Positions 1 through 11,104 of a stretch of 45,130 bases of DNA are shown piece after piece; positions within the stretch are counted from its first letter, which is position 1; each line of letters begins with the position of its first letter. Made by a program: the position numbers and the translations under genes. Location: the NCBI GenBank assembly GCA_947503655.1, contig CANNEP010000016.1, positions 1 to 45,130 on the forward strand, given 5' to 3'. A model generated the notes under the pieces. It did no database searches. It was not told where the DNA came from and worked only from the letters and a program-made list of their open reading frames with translations. The DNA comes from an uncultured Microbacterium sp. (GTDB lineage: Bacteria; Actinomycetota; Actinomycetes; Actinomycetales; Microbacteriaceae).

Positions 1-729
1 CAGGTTGGTTTCGCTGCATCCCGCGACGACGTGACTCCCGTGCTGACGGGTGTGCTGCTCGAGGTCGCCGGCACCGAGCTCAGCCTCGTTGCCACCGACC
101 GCTACCGCGTCGCACTTCGCGATGTGCAGTGGGACGGCCAGGCTGTCGACAGCACCGCACTGGTTCCGGCCCGCACGCTGCTCGAAGTGGGCAAGACGTT
201 CTCGCACGCAGAAACCATCTCGGTTGCGTTCTCGGGATCGGGCGACCGCGAGATTATTTCGTTCACCGCAGGCAACAAGACCGTGACGTCGCTGCTCATT
301 AAGGGCAACTTCCCGCCGGTTCGTCGCCTGTTCCCCGAGCAGACCGAGCACTACGCGGTCGTCAACACCGCCGACCTTGTCGAAGCTGTTCGCCGTGTTT
401 CGCTCGTACTTGACCGGTCGGCCCCGCTGCGCTTCACGTTCACGAACGAATCGGTGACGATGGACGCCTCCGGCAACGAGCAGGCTCGTGCTTCGGAATC
501 GATCGACGCGACGCTTTCTGGTGGTGACGATGTCGTCATCGGTCTGAACCCGCAGTTCTTGACCGAAGCACTCGGCGCCGTCAAGAGCGAGTTCACCCGC
601 ATCACGTTCACGTCGACTGACAACGCGAACAAGCTCAGCCCCGTGCTGATCACCGCGCAGACCTCGGTCGATGGTGCTGCAGGCGACAACTTCAAGTACC
701 TGTTGCAGCCCAACCTGCTCCTTCGCTGA
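1..729 (+). CDS. dnaN: DNA polymerase III sliding clamp, beta subunit (5'-truncated by window edge)
   Basis: The frame is open from base 1 (reading QVGFAASRDDVTPVLTGV) to the stop at 727-729, so this is the C-terminal 242 residues of a clamp that is normally about 380 residues; the first domain and part of the second lie outside. The clamp encircles DNA and tethers polymerase III and other replication and repair proteins. Recognisable family segments are the DDVTPVLTGV stretch, ATDRYRVA, and the C-terminal FKYLLQP, which corresponds to the usual Y-L-L/M-P ending. recF follows after 5 bases, the conserved actinobacterial order near oriC. The internal GTG at 31 is not the true start because homology continues upstream. 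Confidence 0.96.
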   Translation, partial: QVGFAASRDDVTPVLTGVLLEVAGTELSLVATDRYRVALRDVQWDGQAVDSTALVPARTLLEVGKTFSHAETISVAFSGSGDREIISFTAGNKTVTSLLIKGNFPPVRRLFPEQTEHYAVVNTADLVEAVRRVSLVLDRSAPLRFTFTNESVTMDASGNEQARASESIDATLSGGDDVVIGLNPQFLTEALGAVKSEFTRITFTSTDNANKLSPVLITAQTSVDGAAGDNFKYLLQPNLLLR

Positions 730-734
730 GCTCG

Positions 735-1973
735 ATGTTTGTTGAGCACCTCGGGCTTCAAGACTTTCGCAACTACAAAACAGCGGAAGTCTCGCTTGCC
801 CGAGGCGCAAACGTCTTCGTTGGTCGCAATGGCCAAGGCAAGACCAATCTCGCCGAATCGCTCGCGTACCTCGCAACCCTCGGATCCCACCGAGTCTCGC
901 AAGACGCGCCACTGGTTCGCGAGGGTCAAAACGCAGCGTTCGTGCGGGCTCGGCTCGCACACGGTGAACGCCGTGTCACCCTCGATCTGCAGATCAACAA
1001 GCAGGGTGCAAACAAGGCTCGCGTCAACGGCGCTCCGGTAAAACCGGCCGAACTGCCACGCTACGCGCACGTCGTACTCTTCGCTCCCGAAGATCTCCAA
1101 ATCGTGCGGGGCGATCCGTCAGCACGGCGAAAATTCGCCGACCAAATGCTGATTCAGCGTCGCCCTCGCATGGCCGGCATCATCGCCGACTACGAGCGCG
1201 TACTCAAACAGCGCAACGCCCTACTGAAATCCGCCCGTGCCCGCGGCGTGAAAGGTGAAGGCCTCGCGACCCTCGAGGTGTGGGACGACAAACTCATCAC
1301 CCTCGGATCCCAACTCATCGACGCGCGTCTCGCCCTTGCTGCCGAAATGGCCGCCCCCGTCGCTGCCGCCTACACCGCAATTGCCGGCGCCGATCACTCC
1401 CCGACTCTGGGCTGGGTGCTCTCGATTACCGGCGCTGACCCGGAAGAAAATGAAGGTTCCGACAGCGCATTGCAGAGCGGAACCACGGCTGAGCAATTTC
1501 GCGCGGCTCTCGCGGCAAAGCGCTCAAGTGAGCTGGATCGCGGCCTCACGCTCGTCGGCCCGCACCGTGATGACCTGCTTCTCATGGTGCGCGGGCTTCC
1601 GGTGAAGGGCTATGCCTCGCACGGAGAATCGTGGTCGGTCGCGCTCGCGCTGCGCCTCGCGTCGGCCGAACTGCTTCGCGAAGAACTCTCCGCCGGCGAC
1701 CCGATCCTGATTCTCGACGACGTTTTCGCAGAGCTCGACGCCCAGCGCCGCACGCGACTCGCCGAGCTTGCGGCCGGTTTCGAACAGGTCATTGTCACGT
1801 CTGCGGTCGAAGAAGATGTTCCGCGCCAGTTGCGCGCACACGTTGTGCGGGTGCAATCTGGCCAAATCATCGCGATCGAACCGGCTGAAAACTCAGAAAA
1901 TAGCGTGTCAGAAACGATCCTGACGGCCGGTGAAAGCAGCGCGAACACAGTGGGGGAGGATGAGCCATTTTGA
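735..1973 (+). CDS. recF: DNA replication and repair protein RecF
   Basis: This 412-residue SMC-like ATPase helps load RecA at gaps during recombinational repair. The Walker A motif GRNGQGKT is at residues 30-37, the ABC-type signature region (ASHGESWSVALALRLASAELL, about residue 295) and Walker B (ILILDDVFAELD) lie near the C-terminus. About 30 residues after the last conserved block form an acidic, Ser/Asn/Glu-rich tail, making it slightly longer than typical RecF. The ATG is 5 bases after dnaN, and the stop overlaps the next start by 4 bases, so it is part of the dnaN-recF-dciA unit. Confidence 0.95.
   Translation: MFVEHLGLQDFRNYKTAEVSLARGANVFVGRNGQGKTNLAESLAYLATLGSHRVSQDAPLVREGQNAAFVRARLAHGERRVTLDLQINKQGANKARVNGAPVKPAELPRYAHVVLFAPEDLQIVRGDPSARRKFADQMLIQRRPRMAGIIADYERVLKQRNALLKSARARGVKGEGLATLEVWDDKLITLGSQLIDARLALAAEMAAPVAAAYTAIAGADHSPTLGWVLSITGADPEENEGSDSALQSGTTAEQFRAALAAKRSSELDRGLTLVGPHRDDLLLMVRGLPVKGYASHGESWSVALALRLASAELLREELSAGDPILILDDVFAELDAQRRTRLAELAAGFEQVIVTSAVEEDVPRQLRAHVVRVQSGQIIAIEPAENSENSVSETILTAGESSANTVGEDEPF
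1952..1973 (+). promoter_or_regulatory. Ribosome binding site and TTGA stop/start overlap for dciA
   Basis: A strong Shine-Dalgarno stretch GGGGGAGGA (1952-1960) lies inside the 3' end of recF, nine bases before a TTG start at 1970. The TTGA overlap with the recF stop fixes the uncommon TTG as the start and points to translational coupling. Confidence 0.7.
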
Positions 1974-2455
1974 GCGATACCCCTGATGTTCCCGAAACTC
2001 TCGCCACCTATTTGCGCCTCCGTGGCCTTAAAGCCCCGAATCGTCGGCGCAAGCGCGTGCGCATCGACGAAGACGATCCCGCCGCCCCGTTTATGCCGGG
2101 CAGAGACCCGCACTCGATCGACAGTGTGCTCGCCGACCTGACGAAAAAGTCCGGGTGGGACCCCCTTCTCGCTCAAGAAGACCTCCTCCAAAACTGGAAA
2201 GAAATCGCTGGCGACGAGACCGCGCAGCACACCACTCCGGTCGGCCTCAACGATGGCGTGCTCACGATTCGATGCGATTCCACGGCGTGGGCGAAGCAGC
2301 TTCAACTCATGCGTTCGGTCATCATGACGCAGATTGCTGTTCACCATCCCGCCGCCAAAGTTTCATCGATCCGCTTCTTGGGGCCGGACGTACCCTCGTG
2401 GAAATGGGGTCCACGCACAGCGCCAGGCCGGGGACCTCGCGATACCTACGGCTAA
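1970..2455 (+). CDS. dciA: DUF721 / DciA-type helicase-operator protein
   Basis: 161 residues, TTG start. The DUF721 domain covers about residues 45-145, with the W-K-E-I-A-G segment (LLQNWKEIAGDETAQHTTPVGL), the LTIRCDSTAWAKQLQLM core and a basic, Gly/Pro-rich C-terminus. DciA proteins recruit or load the replicative helicase DnaB in bacteria that lack DnaC-type loaders; that role is family knowledge, not seen here. The position between recF and gyrB is the standard actinobacterial one. The N-terminal arginine cluster (PNRRRKRVR) may contact DNA. Confidence 0.88.
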   Translation: MSDTPDVPETLATYLRLRGLKAPNRRRKRVRIDEDDPAAPFMPGRDPHSIDSVLADLTKKSGWDPLLAQEDLLQNWKEIAGDETAQHTTPVGLNDGVLTIRCDSTAWAKQLQLMRSVIMTQIAVHHPAAKVSSIRFLGPDVPSWKWGPRTAPGRGPRDTYG

Positions 2456-4629
<2,174 letters not shown>

Positions 4630-4662
4630 TTCCGAGACTGAAGAACAAGAAACGACATCGAT

Positions 4663-7200
4663 ATGACTGACGAAGAACGTCCGGATCAGACGCACGACCA
4701 CGGCAAGATCGACCAGGTCGATCTACAGCTGGAAATGCAGCGCTCGTACCTTGACTACGCCATGGCCGTCATCATTGGCCGTGCGCTGCCCGACGTGCGC
4801 GATGGCATGAAGCCCGTGCACCGTCGCGTTATTTACGCGATGTACGACGGTGGCTTCCGCCCCGACAAGAAGTTCTCGAAGTGCGCCCGTGTGGTCGGCG
4901 AAGTGATGGGTCAGTATCACCCGCACGGTGACACGGCCATTTACGACGCGCTCGTGCGCCTCGTGCAGCCATGGTCGCTGCGCTACCCGCTGGCGCTTGG
5001 CCAGGGCAACTTCGGTTCGCCCGGAAACATGGGCGCGGCTGCACCGCGATACACCGAAACGAAGATGGCTCCGCTCGCGCTCGAAATGGTGCGCGACATT
5101 GAAGAAGACACCGTCGACTTCCAGGAGAACTACGACGGCGAAACGCAAGAGCCGACCGTTCTGCCGGCCCGCTTCCCCAACCTGCTGGTCAATGGTTCCG
5201 TCGGTATTGCCGTCGGTATGGCGACCAACATTCCGCCGCACAACCTGCGCGAAGTTGCCGAGGGCGCGCTGTGGGCACTGCAGAACCCGGATGCGTCGCG
5301 CGAAGAGCTGCTCGAAGCACTCATGGCTCGCGTGCACGGCCCCGACTTCCCGACGGGCGCACAGATTCTCGGAACCAAGGGCATCCGTGACGCGTACCGC
5401 ACCGGTCGTGGTTCCATCACGATGCGTGCTGTCGTCAACATCGAAGAGATCCAGGGCCGCACGTGCCTCGTGATCACGGAGCTGCCGTACCAGGTCAACC
5501 CCGACAACCTTGCCGTCAAGATTGGTGACCTCGCTCGTGAGGGCAAAGTCACCGGTATCGCCGACATTCGCGATGAGACGAGTGACCGTACCGGTCAGCG
5601 CCTCGTTGTCGTGCTCAAGCGTGACGCCGTCGCGAAGGTTGTGCTGAACAACCTCTACAAGCACACGTCGCTGCAGGAGAACTTCGGCGCCAACATGCTG
5701 GCCATCGTCGACGGTGTGCCGCGCACGCTGACGCTTGACCAGTTCATTTCGCTGTGGGTTTCGCACCAGATCGAAGTGATTGTGCGCCGCACGCAGTTCC
5801 GCCTGGCCAAGGCTGAAGCGCGCATGCACATTCTGGCTGCGTTCTTGAAGGCACTCGACGCGCTCGACGAGGTCATCGCGTTGATTCGTCGTTCATCGAC
5901 GACGCAAGAGGCAAACGAGGGGCTGCAGCAGCTTCTCGACATTGACAGTGATCAGGCAGAGGCCATTCTGTCGATGCAGCTGCGTCGCCTGGCCGCGATG
6001 GAACGTCAGAAGATCGTCGATGAGGCAGCCGAACTCGAGCTGCGTATCGCTGACTACAAAGACATCATCGCGTCGCCTGAGCGCCAGCGCACCATCATCG
6101 GTGAAGAGCTCACCGGCATCGTAGACAAGTTCGGCGACGACCGTCGCACGCACATCCTGCACGGCTTCGACGGCGACATGTCGATCGAAGACCTCATTCC
6201 GGAAGAAGAGATGGTCGTCACGGTTACCCGTGAGGGCTACGTCAAGCGCACGCGCAGTGACAACTACCGCCAGCAGCACCGCGGCGGCAAGGGCGTTAAG
6301 GGTGCGCAGTTGCGCGCCGATGACCTGGTTGAGCACTTCTTCGTGACGACGACGCACCACTGGTTGCTGTTCTTCACGACAAAGGGTCGCGTCTACCGCA
6401 TCAAGACGTACGAGATTCCGGAAGCCGGCCGTGACGCGAAGGGTCAGCACGTCGCGAACCTGCTGGCACTGCAGCCCGACGAGCAGGTTGCCCAGATTCT
6501 TGACCTTAAGGACTACGCAGCCGCCGAGTACCTCGTGCTCGCGACCCGTGAAGGAACCGTCAAGAAAACACGTCTGACCGACTACGACACCAACCGTCAG
6601 GGCGGCATCATCGCTATTCGTCTGCGTGAGCAAGACGAACTGATCGGTGCGCTGCTCGTTGACAGCGACGACGACCTGATGCTCATCTCGAGCCACGGTA
6701 TGTCGGTGCGCTTCACAGCCTCGGATGAAACGTTGCGCCCCATGGGTCGCGCGACCGAGGGTGTGCGCGGCATGAAATTCCGTGATGGTGACTCGCTGCT
6801 GTCGGCATCGGTGGTGCAAGACGACAGCTTCGTTTTCGTCGTCACCGAGGGCGGCTACGCGAAGCGCACCGCCGTGTCGGAATACCGTGTTCAGGGCCGT
6901 GGTGGTCTCGGCATCAAGGTCGCCAAGCTGACCGAAGATCGTGGCGTACTTGCGGGCGGCTTGATCGTCGCTGAGGACGACGAGGTCTTGGTGGTTCTTG
7001 CCAGCGGCAAGGTGGTACGCTCTGCCGTGGCCGAGGTGCCCGCTAAGGGCCGCGACACCATGGGTGTTGTGTTCACTCGCGCTGCCGACGACGACCGCAT
7101 TCTTGCGATCGCTCGAAACAGCGAGCGTGGCCTGGGTGACGAGAACGAAGAGTCGACCACTGACTCGACCGAAAACCCGGAGGAGAGCACGGAAGCATGA
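4663..7200 (+). CDS. gyrA: DNA gyrase subunit A
   Basis: 845 residues. The catalytic tyrosine is Tyr130 in AAPRYTE; the quinolone-determining region reads [14 protein letters not shown] (residues 86-99), with Thr91 at the position of E. coli Ser83 and Asp95 at Asp87. The C-terminal beta-pinwheel begins after about residue 520 and has a GyrA-box-like QQHRGGKG. It breaks and rejoins the G-segment DNA as a heterotetramer with GyrB. The last residues are acidic and Ser/Thr-rich. Its TGA overlaps the ATG of the next gene by 4 bases. Confidence 0.98.
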   Translation: MTDEERPDQTHDHGKIDQVDLQLEMQRSYLDYAMAVIIGRALPDVRDGMKPVHRRVIYAMYDGGFRPDKKFSKCARVVGEVMGQYHPHGDTAIYDALVRLVQPWSLRYPLALGQGNFGSPGNMGAAAPRYTETKMAPLALEMVRDIEEDTVDFQENYDGETQEPTVLPARFPNLLVNGSVGIAVGMATNIPPHNLREVAEGALWALQNPDASREELLEALMARVHGPDFPTGAQILGTKGIRDAYRTGRGSITMRAVVNIEEIQGRTCLVITELPYQVNPDNLAVKIGDLAREGKVTGIADIRDETSDRTGQRLVVVLKRDAVAKVVLNNLYKHTSLQENFGANMLAIVDGVPRTLTLDQFISLWVSHQIEVIVRRTQFRLAKAEARMHILAAFLKALDALDEVIALIRRSSTTQEANEGLQQLLDIDSDQAEAILSMQLRRLAAMERQKIVDEAAELELRIADYKDIIASPERQRTIIGEELTGIVDKFGDDRRTHILHGFDGDMSIEDLIPEEEMVVTVTREGYVKRTRSDNYRQQHRGGKGVKGAQLRADDLVEHFFVTTTHHWLLFFTTKGRVYRIKTYEIPEAGRDAKGQHVANLLALQPDEQVAQILDLKDYAAAEYLVLATREGTVKKTRLTDYDTNRQGGIIAIRLREQDELIGALLVDSDDDLMLISSHGMSVRFTASDETLRPMGRATEGVRGMKFRDGDSLLSASVVQDDSFVFVVTEGGYAKRTAVSEYRVQGRGGLGIKVAKLTEDRGVLAGGLIVAEDDEVLVVLASGKVVRSAVAEVPAKGRDTMGVVFTRAADDDRILAIARNSERGLGDENEESTTDSTENPEESTEA

Positions 7201-7601
7201 GCACCGTAGCTGACAAGCTCGCCAAGAAGTCGAGCCGTAAGACCACGTCGAAGCAGGTTCGCCTGCGCGTCGTTTACCTGGACTTCTGGTCGGCGGTAAA
7301 ACTTTCATTCCTGGCAGGCATTGCGATCGCGATCGTGACGCTCGTGTCGTTCTTCATGATCTACACGGTTTTGAACGCGACGAACATGATTGCTGACGTC
7401 GACAACCTCGTCGGAACCATTTCTGACGGTGAGTTGAAGATTGCCGAGTACTTGACGCTGCCGCGTGTCATGGCAGCGGCCGCCGTCATCGCGATTTTGA
7501 ACCTGATCGTGACGACCGTCATGGGCGCTGTTATTGCTGGTTTGTACAACATGGCCGTCAAGGTGACGGGCGGACTCCTGATCGGATTCAGCTCGAACTA
7601 G
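7197..7601 (+). CDS. DUF3566 transmembrane protein
   Basis: 134 residues starting in an ATGA overlap with gyrA. A basic N-terminus (residues 1-35) precedes two hydrophobic helices, roughly residues 37-60 and 87-115, separated by a polar loop ([21 protein letters not shown]). The layout and the location directly after gyrA match the actinobacterial DUF3566 family, of unknown function. Overlap with gyrA implies cotranscription. A strong terminator follows 30 bases downstream. Confidence 0.85.
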   Translation: MSTVADKLAKKSSRKTTSKQVRLRVVYLDFWSAVKLSFLAGIAIAIVTLVSFFMIYTVLNATNMIADVDNLVGTISDGELKIAEYLTLPRVMAAAAVIAILNLIVTTVMGAVIAGLYNMAVKVTGGLLIGFSSN

Positions 7602-7630
7602 TCATTTCGCTGTTACTCAAAGACAGCTGA

Positions 7631-7667
7631 GCGAGGCCCCGGTATTTGCCGGGGCCTCGCTGTATTT
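7631..7667 (+). terminator. Rho-independent terminator after the gyrase operon
   Basis: A perfect 12-bp stem (GCGAGGCCCCGG with its complement) encloses a 6-base loop at 7643-7648 and is followed by a T-containing tract (TGTATTTCTT). Confidence 0.85.
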
Positions 7668-7732
7668 CTTAAGCATGAGCTGTGAAGTCGTAAGCTAGAC
7701 CTACTTTCTCGCATCATGTCCTAGGGGGACCC

Positions 7733-9184
7733 ATGTCTGATTCGAATCTTCCACCGCAGCCACCGCAGGGGTGGCAAGATAACCAGCCGACGACGCCGGT
7801 GCCGCCCGCGCCGGCCGCACCCCAGGTTCCGACGACCGCTCCGACGCAGGTCATTCCGCCGGCGCCGCCTGCTGGCGGACAGTTCGGCGCACAGCAGCCG
7901 TTTGGTGGTTCCGCTCAGCCTCCGTTTGGTGGCGCGCCCGCTCAGCCTCCGTTTGGTGGCGCTCCTGGCCAGCCCTCTTTCGCTGGTGCTCCCGGCCAGC
8001 AGCCCTATGGTTCCGCTCCCGGCACCCCTGGCTTCGGTGGACAGAACAACGCTGGTGGCTTCGGTGGCAACGGTATGCCGCCGTACGGTGGTGGCCCGGG
8101 AAACTCGGGTGACTCCAACAAGAAGAACCTGATGTGGATCATCATCGCCGCCGTCGCCGCGCTCGCTATCGCGGGTGCTGCCATCTGGGCATTCACGGCT
8201 GGTCCGTTTGCGGCGAAGGATGACAAAGAGACGACGGCTGACGACAACGGCGGTTCTGACAAGGACGCCGATAAGGACGCTGACAAAGACAAGGGCGCCG
8301 ATAAGGACAAGGACAAGCCGAAGGCTGACTCCGCTCCCGGTGCCGTTCAGGCCTTCCTTGACGCTCTCGCTGAGGGCGACGTCAAGACCGCGAATAGCTA
8401 CCTCGAGAAGAAGATCGATAGCGCGTTTGCTGACCAGAAGGTTGTCGACGCAGCCCTGAAGGCTGCGCCGATCACTGACATCGAAGTTGAGGGCACCGAC
8501 GACTACAACATCACCGGAACCTTCATGGTTGGTGAAGAAGAAATCTCGATGGACTTCTCGGTGCGTAAGTCGGGCAAGAACTACAAGATCAGCGAGTACA
8601 CGCTGGGTCAGTTCTCGGTGACGGATGAGCTCGCAAAGCTGCAGCCGCTCATCAACGGCCAGGAGGTCGAGCTCAAGGCGAGCGACTCCTACGCCTTCCC
8701 GATTCAGTATGAATTCACGAGCGCCAACGACCGCATTGCGTTCGAAGGCACGACCGTGTTCATTCCCTACGACTACTCGACGAGCCTGTGGGACCTTGAG
8801 TTCGCGCTGACGACCGAGGCTGACACGGCGATCCGTGACGTTGTTCGCAAGTCGCTGGAGAGCTGCATCGCCGAGAAGACGCTCGTTTCGAGCTGTGGCA
8901 TGGACGTGCCGGCAACGCTCGACGGTGGCGAAACCGTTGAAGACGGAACCGTCACGCGCACACTGGACGACTCCGAATGGCGCGGCGTTGACTCGATGGA
9001 TCTTGACTTCGACTACGACAACCCGCTGCTGATCACGACGTGGGAGTCGTTCTACCCGGAGCTCACCGCGACGTGCACCGACACGTCGGGTCAGACCGGC
9101 CTGTGCGACATCTGGTCGTTCGGCGGTTCGAAGAGCCCGGTTATCGACATCTCGGGCGACGACCTCGTGGTGAAGTGGGAGTAA
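7733..9184 (+). CDS. Membrane-anchored secreted protein with Pro/Gly/Gln-rich cytoplasmic repeats
   Basis: 483 residues of unknown function. Residues 1-130 are Pro/Gly/Gln-rich, with near-tandem repeats of about ten residues (AQPPFGGAP type). A single hydrophobic helix at about residues 134-156 follows a short basic patch, so the long N-terminus is probably cytoplasmic. Next comes a Lys/Asp-only linker (DKDADKDADKDK type, about 168-200), then a folded extracellular part with a DUF4878-like start (PGAVQAFLDALAEGDVKTANSYL) and two Cys pairs that could form disulfides. Similar proline-rich, single-pass proteins are common in actinobacteria. The ATG follows AGGGGGA at 7723-7729. It has its own terminator. 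Confidence 0.85.
   Translation: MSDSNLPPQPPQGWQDNQPTTPVPPAPAAPQVPTTAPTQVIPPAPPAGGQFGAQQPFGGSAQPPFGGAPAQPPFGGAPGQPSFAGAPGQQPYGSAPGTPGFGGQNNAGGFGGNGMPPYGGGPGNSGDSNKKNLMWIIIAAVAALAIAGAAIWAFTAGPFAAKDDKETTADDNGGSDKDADKDADKDKGADKDKDKPKADSAPGAVQAFLDALAEGDVKTANSYLEKKIDSAFADQKVVDAALKAAPITDIEVEGTDDYNITGTFMVGEEEISMDFSVRKSGKNYKISEYTLGQFSVTDELAKLQPLINGQEVELKASDSYAFPIQYEFTSANDRIAFEGTTVFIPYDYSTSLWDLEFALTTEADTAIRDVVRKSLESCIAEKTLVSSCGMDVPATLDGGETVEDGTVTRTLDDSEWRGVDSMDLDFDYDNPLLITTWESFYPELTATCTDTSGQTGLCDIWSFGGSKSPVIDISGDDLVVKWE
7900..8030 (+). repeat. Coding tandem repeats (Gly-Ala-Pro-Gln-Pro-Phe units)
   Basis: DNA units of about 27-30 bases containing CAGCCTCCGTTTGGTGGCGC recur with variations inside the preceding gene and encode the repeated FGG-A-P-Q-P motif. 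Copy number may vary between strains. Confidence 0.6.
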
Positions 9185-9196
9185 TCTGACGCACCC

Positions 9197-9236
9197 AACG
9201 CAGGCCCTGGCGAAAGCCAGGGCCTGCGTTGTTTCT
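9197..9236 (+). terminator. Rho-independent terminator
   Basis: Perfect 15-bp inverted repeat (AACGCAGGCCCTGGC at 9197-9211 and its complement at 9216-9230) around a GAAA tetraloop, followed by GTTTCT. It closes the membrane-anchored protein transcript. Confidence 0.85.
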
Positions 9237-9353
9237 CTGCCGCGAAAGAGAATCGCCGACGTGATCGGACTAATTTTCTGGCGGGCTCGTCTCGATTCGC
9301 GATTCTCGTTGCGATCGGGTAATCTCGATGAGGTTGCGAACGAAGTTCGAAAC

Positions 9354-9430
9354 GGGGCTATAGCTCAGGTGGTTAGAGCGCTTCACTGATAATGAAGAGG
9401 TCCCAGGTTCAAGTCCTGGTAGCCCCACCA
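9354..9430 (+). tRNA. tRNA-Ile (GAT)
   Basis: Cloverleaf with a 7-bp acceptor stem, anticodon GAT at 9388-9390 in the loop CTGATAA, and a T-loop GGTTCAAGTCC. CCA is encoded at 9428-9430. A small hairpin (CGAAC-GAA-GTTCG, 9337-9349) sits 4 bases upstream. tRNA-Ile followed by tRNA-Ala close to gyrA is usual in actinobacteria. Confidence 0.97.
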
Positions 9431-9459
9431 AAGGTCAAGTAAGAAATTGCTTGGCCTTT
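9430..9459 (+). terminator. Probable terminator hairpin of tRNA-Ile
   Basis: AAAGGTCAAG pairs with CTTGGCCTTT (one G-T wobble) around a 10-base loop. The stem ends in T residues, directly after the encoded CCA. Confidence 0.6.
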
Positions 9460-9540
9460 CGTGTTTGGTCGATCTTGATCCGACACTCCCGCCCGGTGCT
9501 CGATTTGCAGATTCGAAACCGCGCAGATAAAGTAAATGAG

Positions 9541-9558
9541 TCCGGTTGAGAAACCGGA
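9541..9558 (+). other. Hairpin in the tRNA-Ala 5' leader
   Basis: Perfect 7-bp stem TCCGGTT / AACCGGA with a GAGA loop, ending 15 bases before the mature tRNA-Ala. It has no T tract, so it is not a normal terminator. Confidence 0.5.
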
Positions 9559-9573
9559 TTGAAAACAAAATAC

Positions 9574-9646
9574 GGGGCCTTAACTCAGTTGGTAGAGTGC
9601 CTGCTTTGCAAGCAGGATGTCAGGAGTTCGAATCTCCTAGGCTCCA
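9574..9646 (+). tRNA. tRNA-Ala (TGC)
   Basis: 73-base cloverleaf: acceptor GGGGCCT / AGGCTCC, anticodon stem CCTGC/GCAGG with loop TTTGCAA, anticodon TGC at 9607-9609, T-arm AGGAGTTCGAATCTCCT. CCA is not encoded, unlike the neighbouring tRNA-Ile. Confidence 0.97.
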
Positions 9647-9648
9647 CG

Positions 9649-9677
9649 AAAAACCCGGGCTCCACCCCGGGTTTTTT
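9649..9677 (+). terminator. Rho-independent terminator of tRNA-Ala
   Basis: CCCGGG (9654-9659) pairs with CCCGGG (9666-9671), extended by A5 against T5, loop CTCCAC, followed by a T6 run. Confidence 0.85.
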
Positions 9678-9691
9678 GCTTTTCTGGGGGC

Positions 9692-10075
9692 CTACCCCCG
9701 CACGGCGGCACGCGCGCGGTGGCGGCGCACGGCTGCGCGGTTCGCGCAGCGGACGGAACAATACTTCTGTCGCCCGTTGCGGGTCACGTCGACAACAACA
9801 GCCCGACACTCATCGCCCGGGTCGTCGCCGGCCGCGCACCGATGCAGCCGCTCCATTCCACGCGTCGTGAGGTGTAGCGCCGTTCCGACGCTGATCACCG
9901 CCGACAGAACTTCGGGCAACGACCGCGCATCCGCGTCGCGATAGTGCAGGTGCCAGCCCTCGTTGTCGTGATCGGTGAGCTGCGGGTAGGCGGTCGCAGT
10001 ACGCGGTCGCGCCACATCACCTCGACCGGACACGTGCAGTGCACACAGTGCGGCACACACAGCGTGCGCGTGCAC
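9692..10075 (-). CDS. CGNR zinc-finger domain protein
   Basis: 127 residues, GTG start. The C-terminal 45 residues form a CGNR-type zinc finger: an early Cys pair (RCAAGDDPGDEC), the D-V-T-R-N segment, then YCSVRCANRAAVRRHRAR, with CANR in place of the usual CGNR. Such proteins are presumed stress-responsive DNA-binding regulators with an N-terminal ABATE domain. Here the N-terminal part is short (about 80 residues), so that domain is reduced. The first residues look low-complexity and the start is uncertain, although a stop lies about nine codons further upstream. It converges on the tRNA-Ala terminator. Confidence 0.75.
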   Translation of the reverse strand: MHAHAVCAALCALHVSGRGDVARPRTATAYPQLTDHDNEGWHLHYRDADARSLPEVLSAVISVGTALHLTTRGMERLHRCAAGDDPGDECRAVVVDVTRNGRQKYCSVRCANRAAVRRHRARAAVRG

Positions 10076-10129
10076 GACGACGCAGACCTGCGTTAAGACT
10101 CAGCGTCGCGCCGACGTGGCATCTGGTCC

Positions 10130-10141
10130 TAGGCTGTACGA
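10130..10141 (+). promoter_or_regulatory. Leaderless-type -10 element before the Nudix gene
   Basis: TAGGCT at 10130-10135 is followed by exactly six bases and the ATG at 10142, so transcription would begin at or next to the start codon. No Shine-Dalgarno is present. Confidence 0.45.
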
Positions 10142-10561
10142 ATGGATTTGCGCGTCGCGGCGTATGCCGTCATTCAGGATGACCTTGGTCGTGTGCTGTT
10201 GAGCCACTGGACGGGCGGCCCGGCCTGGTCAATGCCCGGCGGTGGCATGGATCCCGGCGAGCACCCGATCGAGACCGCTATCCGCGAAGTGCGCGAAGAA
10301 ACCGGCTACGACGTTGAGATCGGCGACCTGCTCGGCGTGGACTCGATGGTCATTCCCGCCTCCAGACGCCTCGCTGAGGGCCGTGACGTGCCCATGCAGG
10401 CCCTGCGCATCGTCTACCGCGCCACGATCACCGGCGGCACCCTCACAAACGAAATCGATGGTTCCAGCGACCGCGCCGACTGGTTCGATCTCGACAACAT
10501 TCCGTCGCAGCGCGTCAGCCTCGTCGAATACGCACTCCGCACCGCGCGTCTCTGGCGTTAG
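10142..10561 (+). CDS. Nudix hydrolase
   Basis: 139 residues, a single Nudix domain. The Nudix box GGGMDPGEHPIETAIREVREETGYDV-type stretch (about residues 36-60) has all metal-binding glutamates (REVREETG) and the conserved G/E positions. Nudix enzymes hydrolyse nucleoside diphosphates linked to another moiety; the substrate cannot be told from the sequence. It stands alone, converging with the YbaK-like gene. A copy of the CGGAACCA motif sits about 10 bases after its stop. Confidence 0.9.
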   Translation: MDLRVAAYAVIQDDLGRVLLSHWTGGPAWSMPGGGMDPGEHPIETAIREVREETGYDVEIGDLLGVDSMVIPASRRLAEGRDVPMQALRIVYRATITGGTLTNEIDGSSDRADWFDLDNIPSQRVSLVEYALRTARLWR

Positions 10562-10570
10562 CAACGGCGA

Positions 10571-10625
10571 GCGGAACCACGGGGTGTGCTGAGAGCGCCG
10601 GAACCACGGGCTGCGCCGCTGAGAG
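10571..10625 (+). repeat. Two adjacent copies of a GGAACCAC / CTGAGAG intergenic element
   Basis: Bases 10571-10595 and 10598-10625 each start with CGGAACCACGGG and end with GCTGAGAG, separated by 8-12 GC-rich bases. A related copy starts at 13166, right after the rhomboid stop codon. They lie in the 3' ends of genes but have no T tract. Confidence 0.55.
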
Positions 10626-10630
10626 AAGCG

Positions 10631-11104
10631 CTAGTCGATCGGCTTTGAAATATCCGCGACGACGGCGTTGTAGGCGGCGATGAGGTCATTGGCTTCGACA
10701 AACAGGCTGTAGCCGTGCGCGCCGGCGCCCATCGCGATGCGCCGGCCAACGATCGATTCGTCAGCGTAGATCGGCCATGCCGTTGTTGAGCCAATCGGCA
10801 CGATGGTTCCGCGTTCGTACCCGGTGGCGGCGAGTGCCGCGGCAGCATCGGGAAGCTGGAGTTTGTTCACGCCGACGAGAGCCCGCAGTTTCGGCCAGGA
10901 GATGGCCTTGTCGCCCGGAACCAGGGCGAACAGATACGTATCGTCAGAGCGCTTCACGACGAGCGTCTTGATGATGTCGGCCGGCTGTAGGCCGAGAATC
11001 TCGGCCGCCTCGTTGAGGCTATTTGCGGCCGGCCGCTCCTGCACATGAACGTTGAGGCCGCGCTCACGCGCAGCCTCAACGACATGGTCAGTGGGATTGA
11101 TCAC
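10631..11104 (-). CDS. YbaK/EbsC-type aminoacyl-tRNA deacylase
   Basis: 157 residues, one YbaK/aa-tRNA-editing domain spanning nearly the whole protein. Recognised by AAEILGLQPADIIKTLVVK, the conserved Lys, and GTIVPIGSTTAWPIYAD followed by MGAGAHGYSLFV. These proteins hydrolyse mischarged tRNAs in trans (for example Cys-tRNA-Pro); specificity is not evident. The ATG overlaps the stop of the upstream gene (11101-11104), so the two are cotranscribed on minus. Confidence 0.88.
   Translation of the reverse strand: MINPTDHVVEAARERGLNVHVQERPAANSLNEAAEILGLQPADIIKTLVVKRSDDTYLFALVPGDKAISWPKLRALVGVNKLQLPDAAAALAATGYERGTIVPIGSTTAWPIYADESIVGRRIAMGAGAHGYSLFVEANDLIAAYNAVVADISKPID

Noticed and set aside
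7900..8030. CRISPR-like array
   Set aside because: The repeats are in-frame coding repeats of a Pro/Gly-rich protein with variable unit length and no spacers. No CRISPR array or cas gene was seen in the window.
9431..9573. Small RNA between tRNA-Ile and tRNA-Ala
   Set aside because: The two hairpins are explained as a tRNA-Ile terminator and a tRNA-Ala leader hairpin; no separate promoter was evident.
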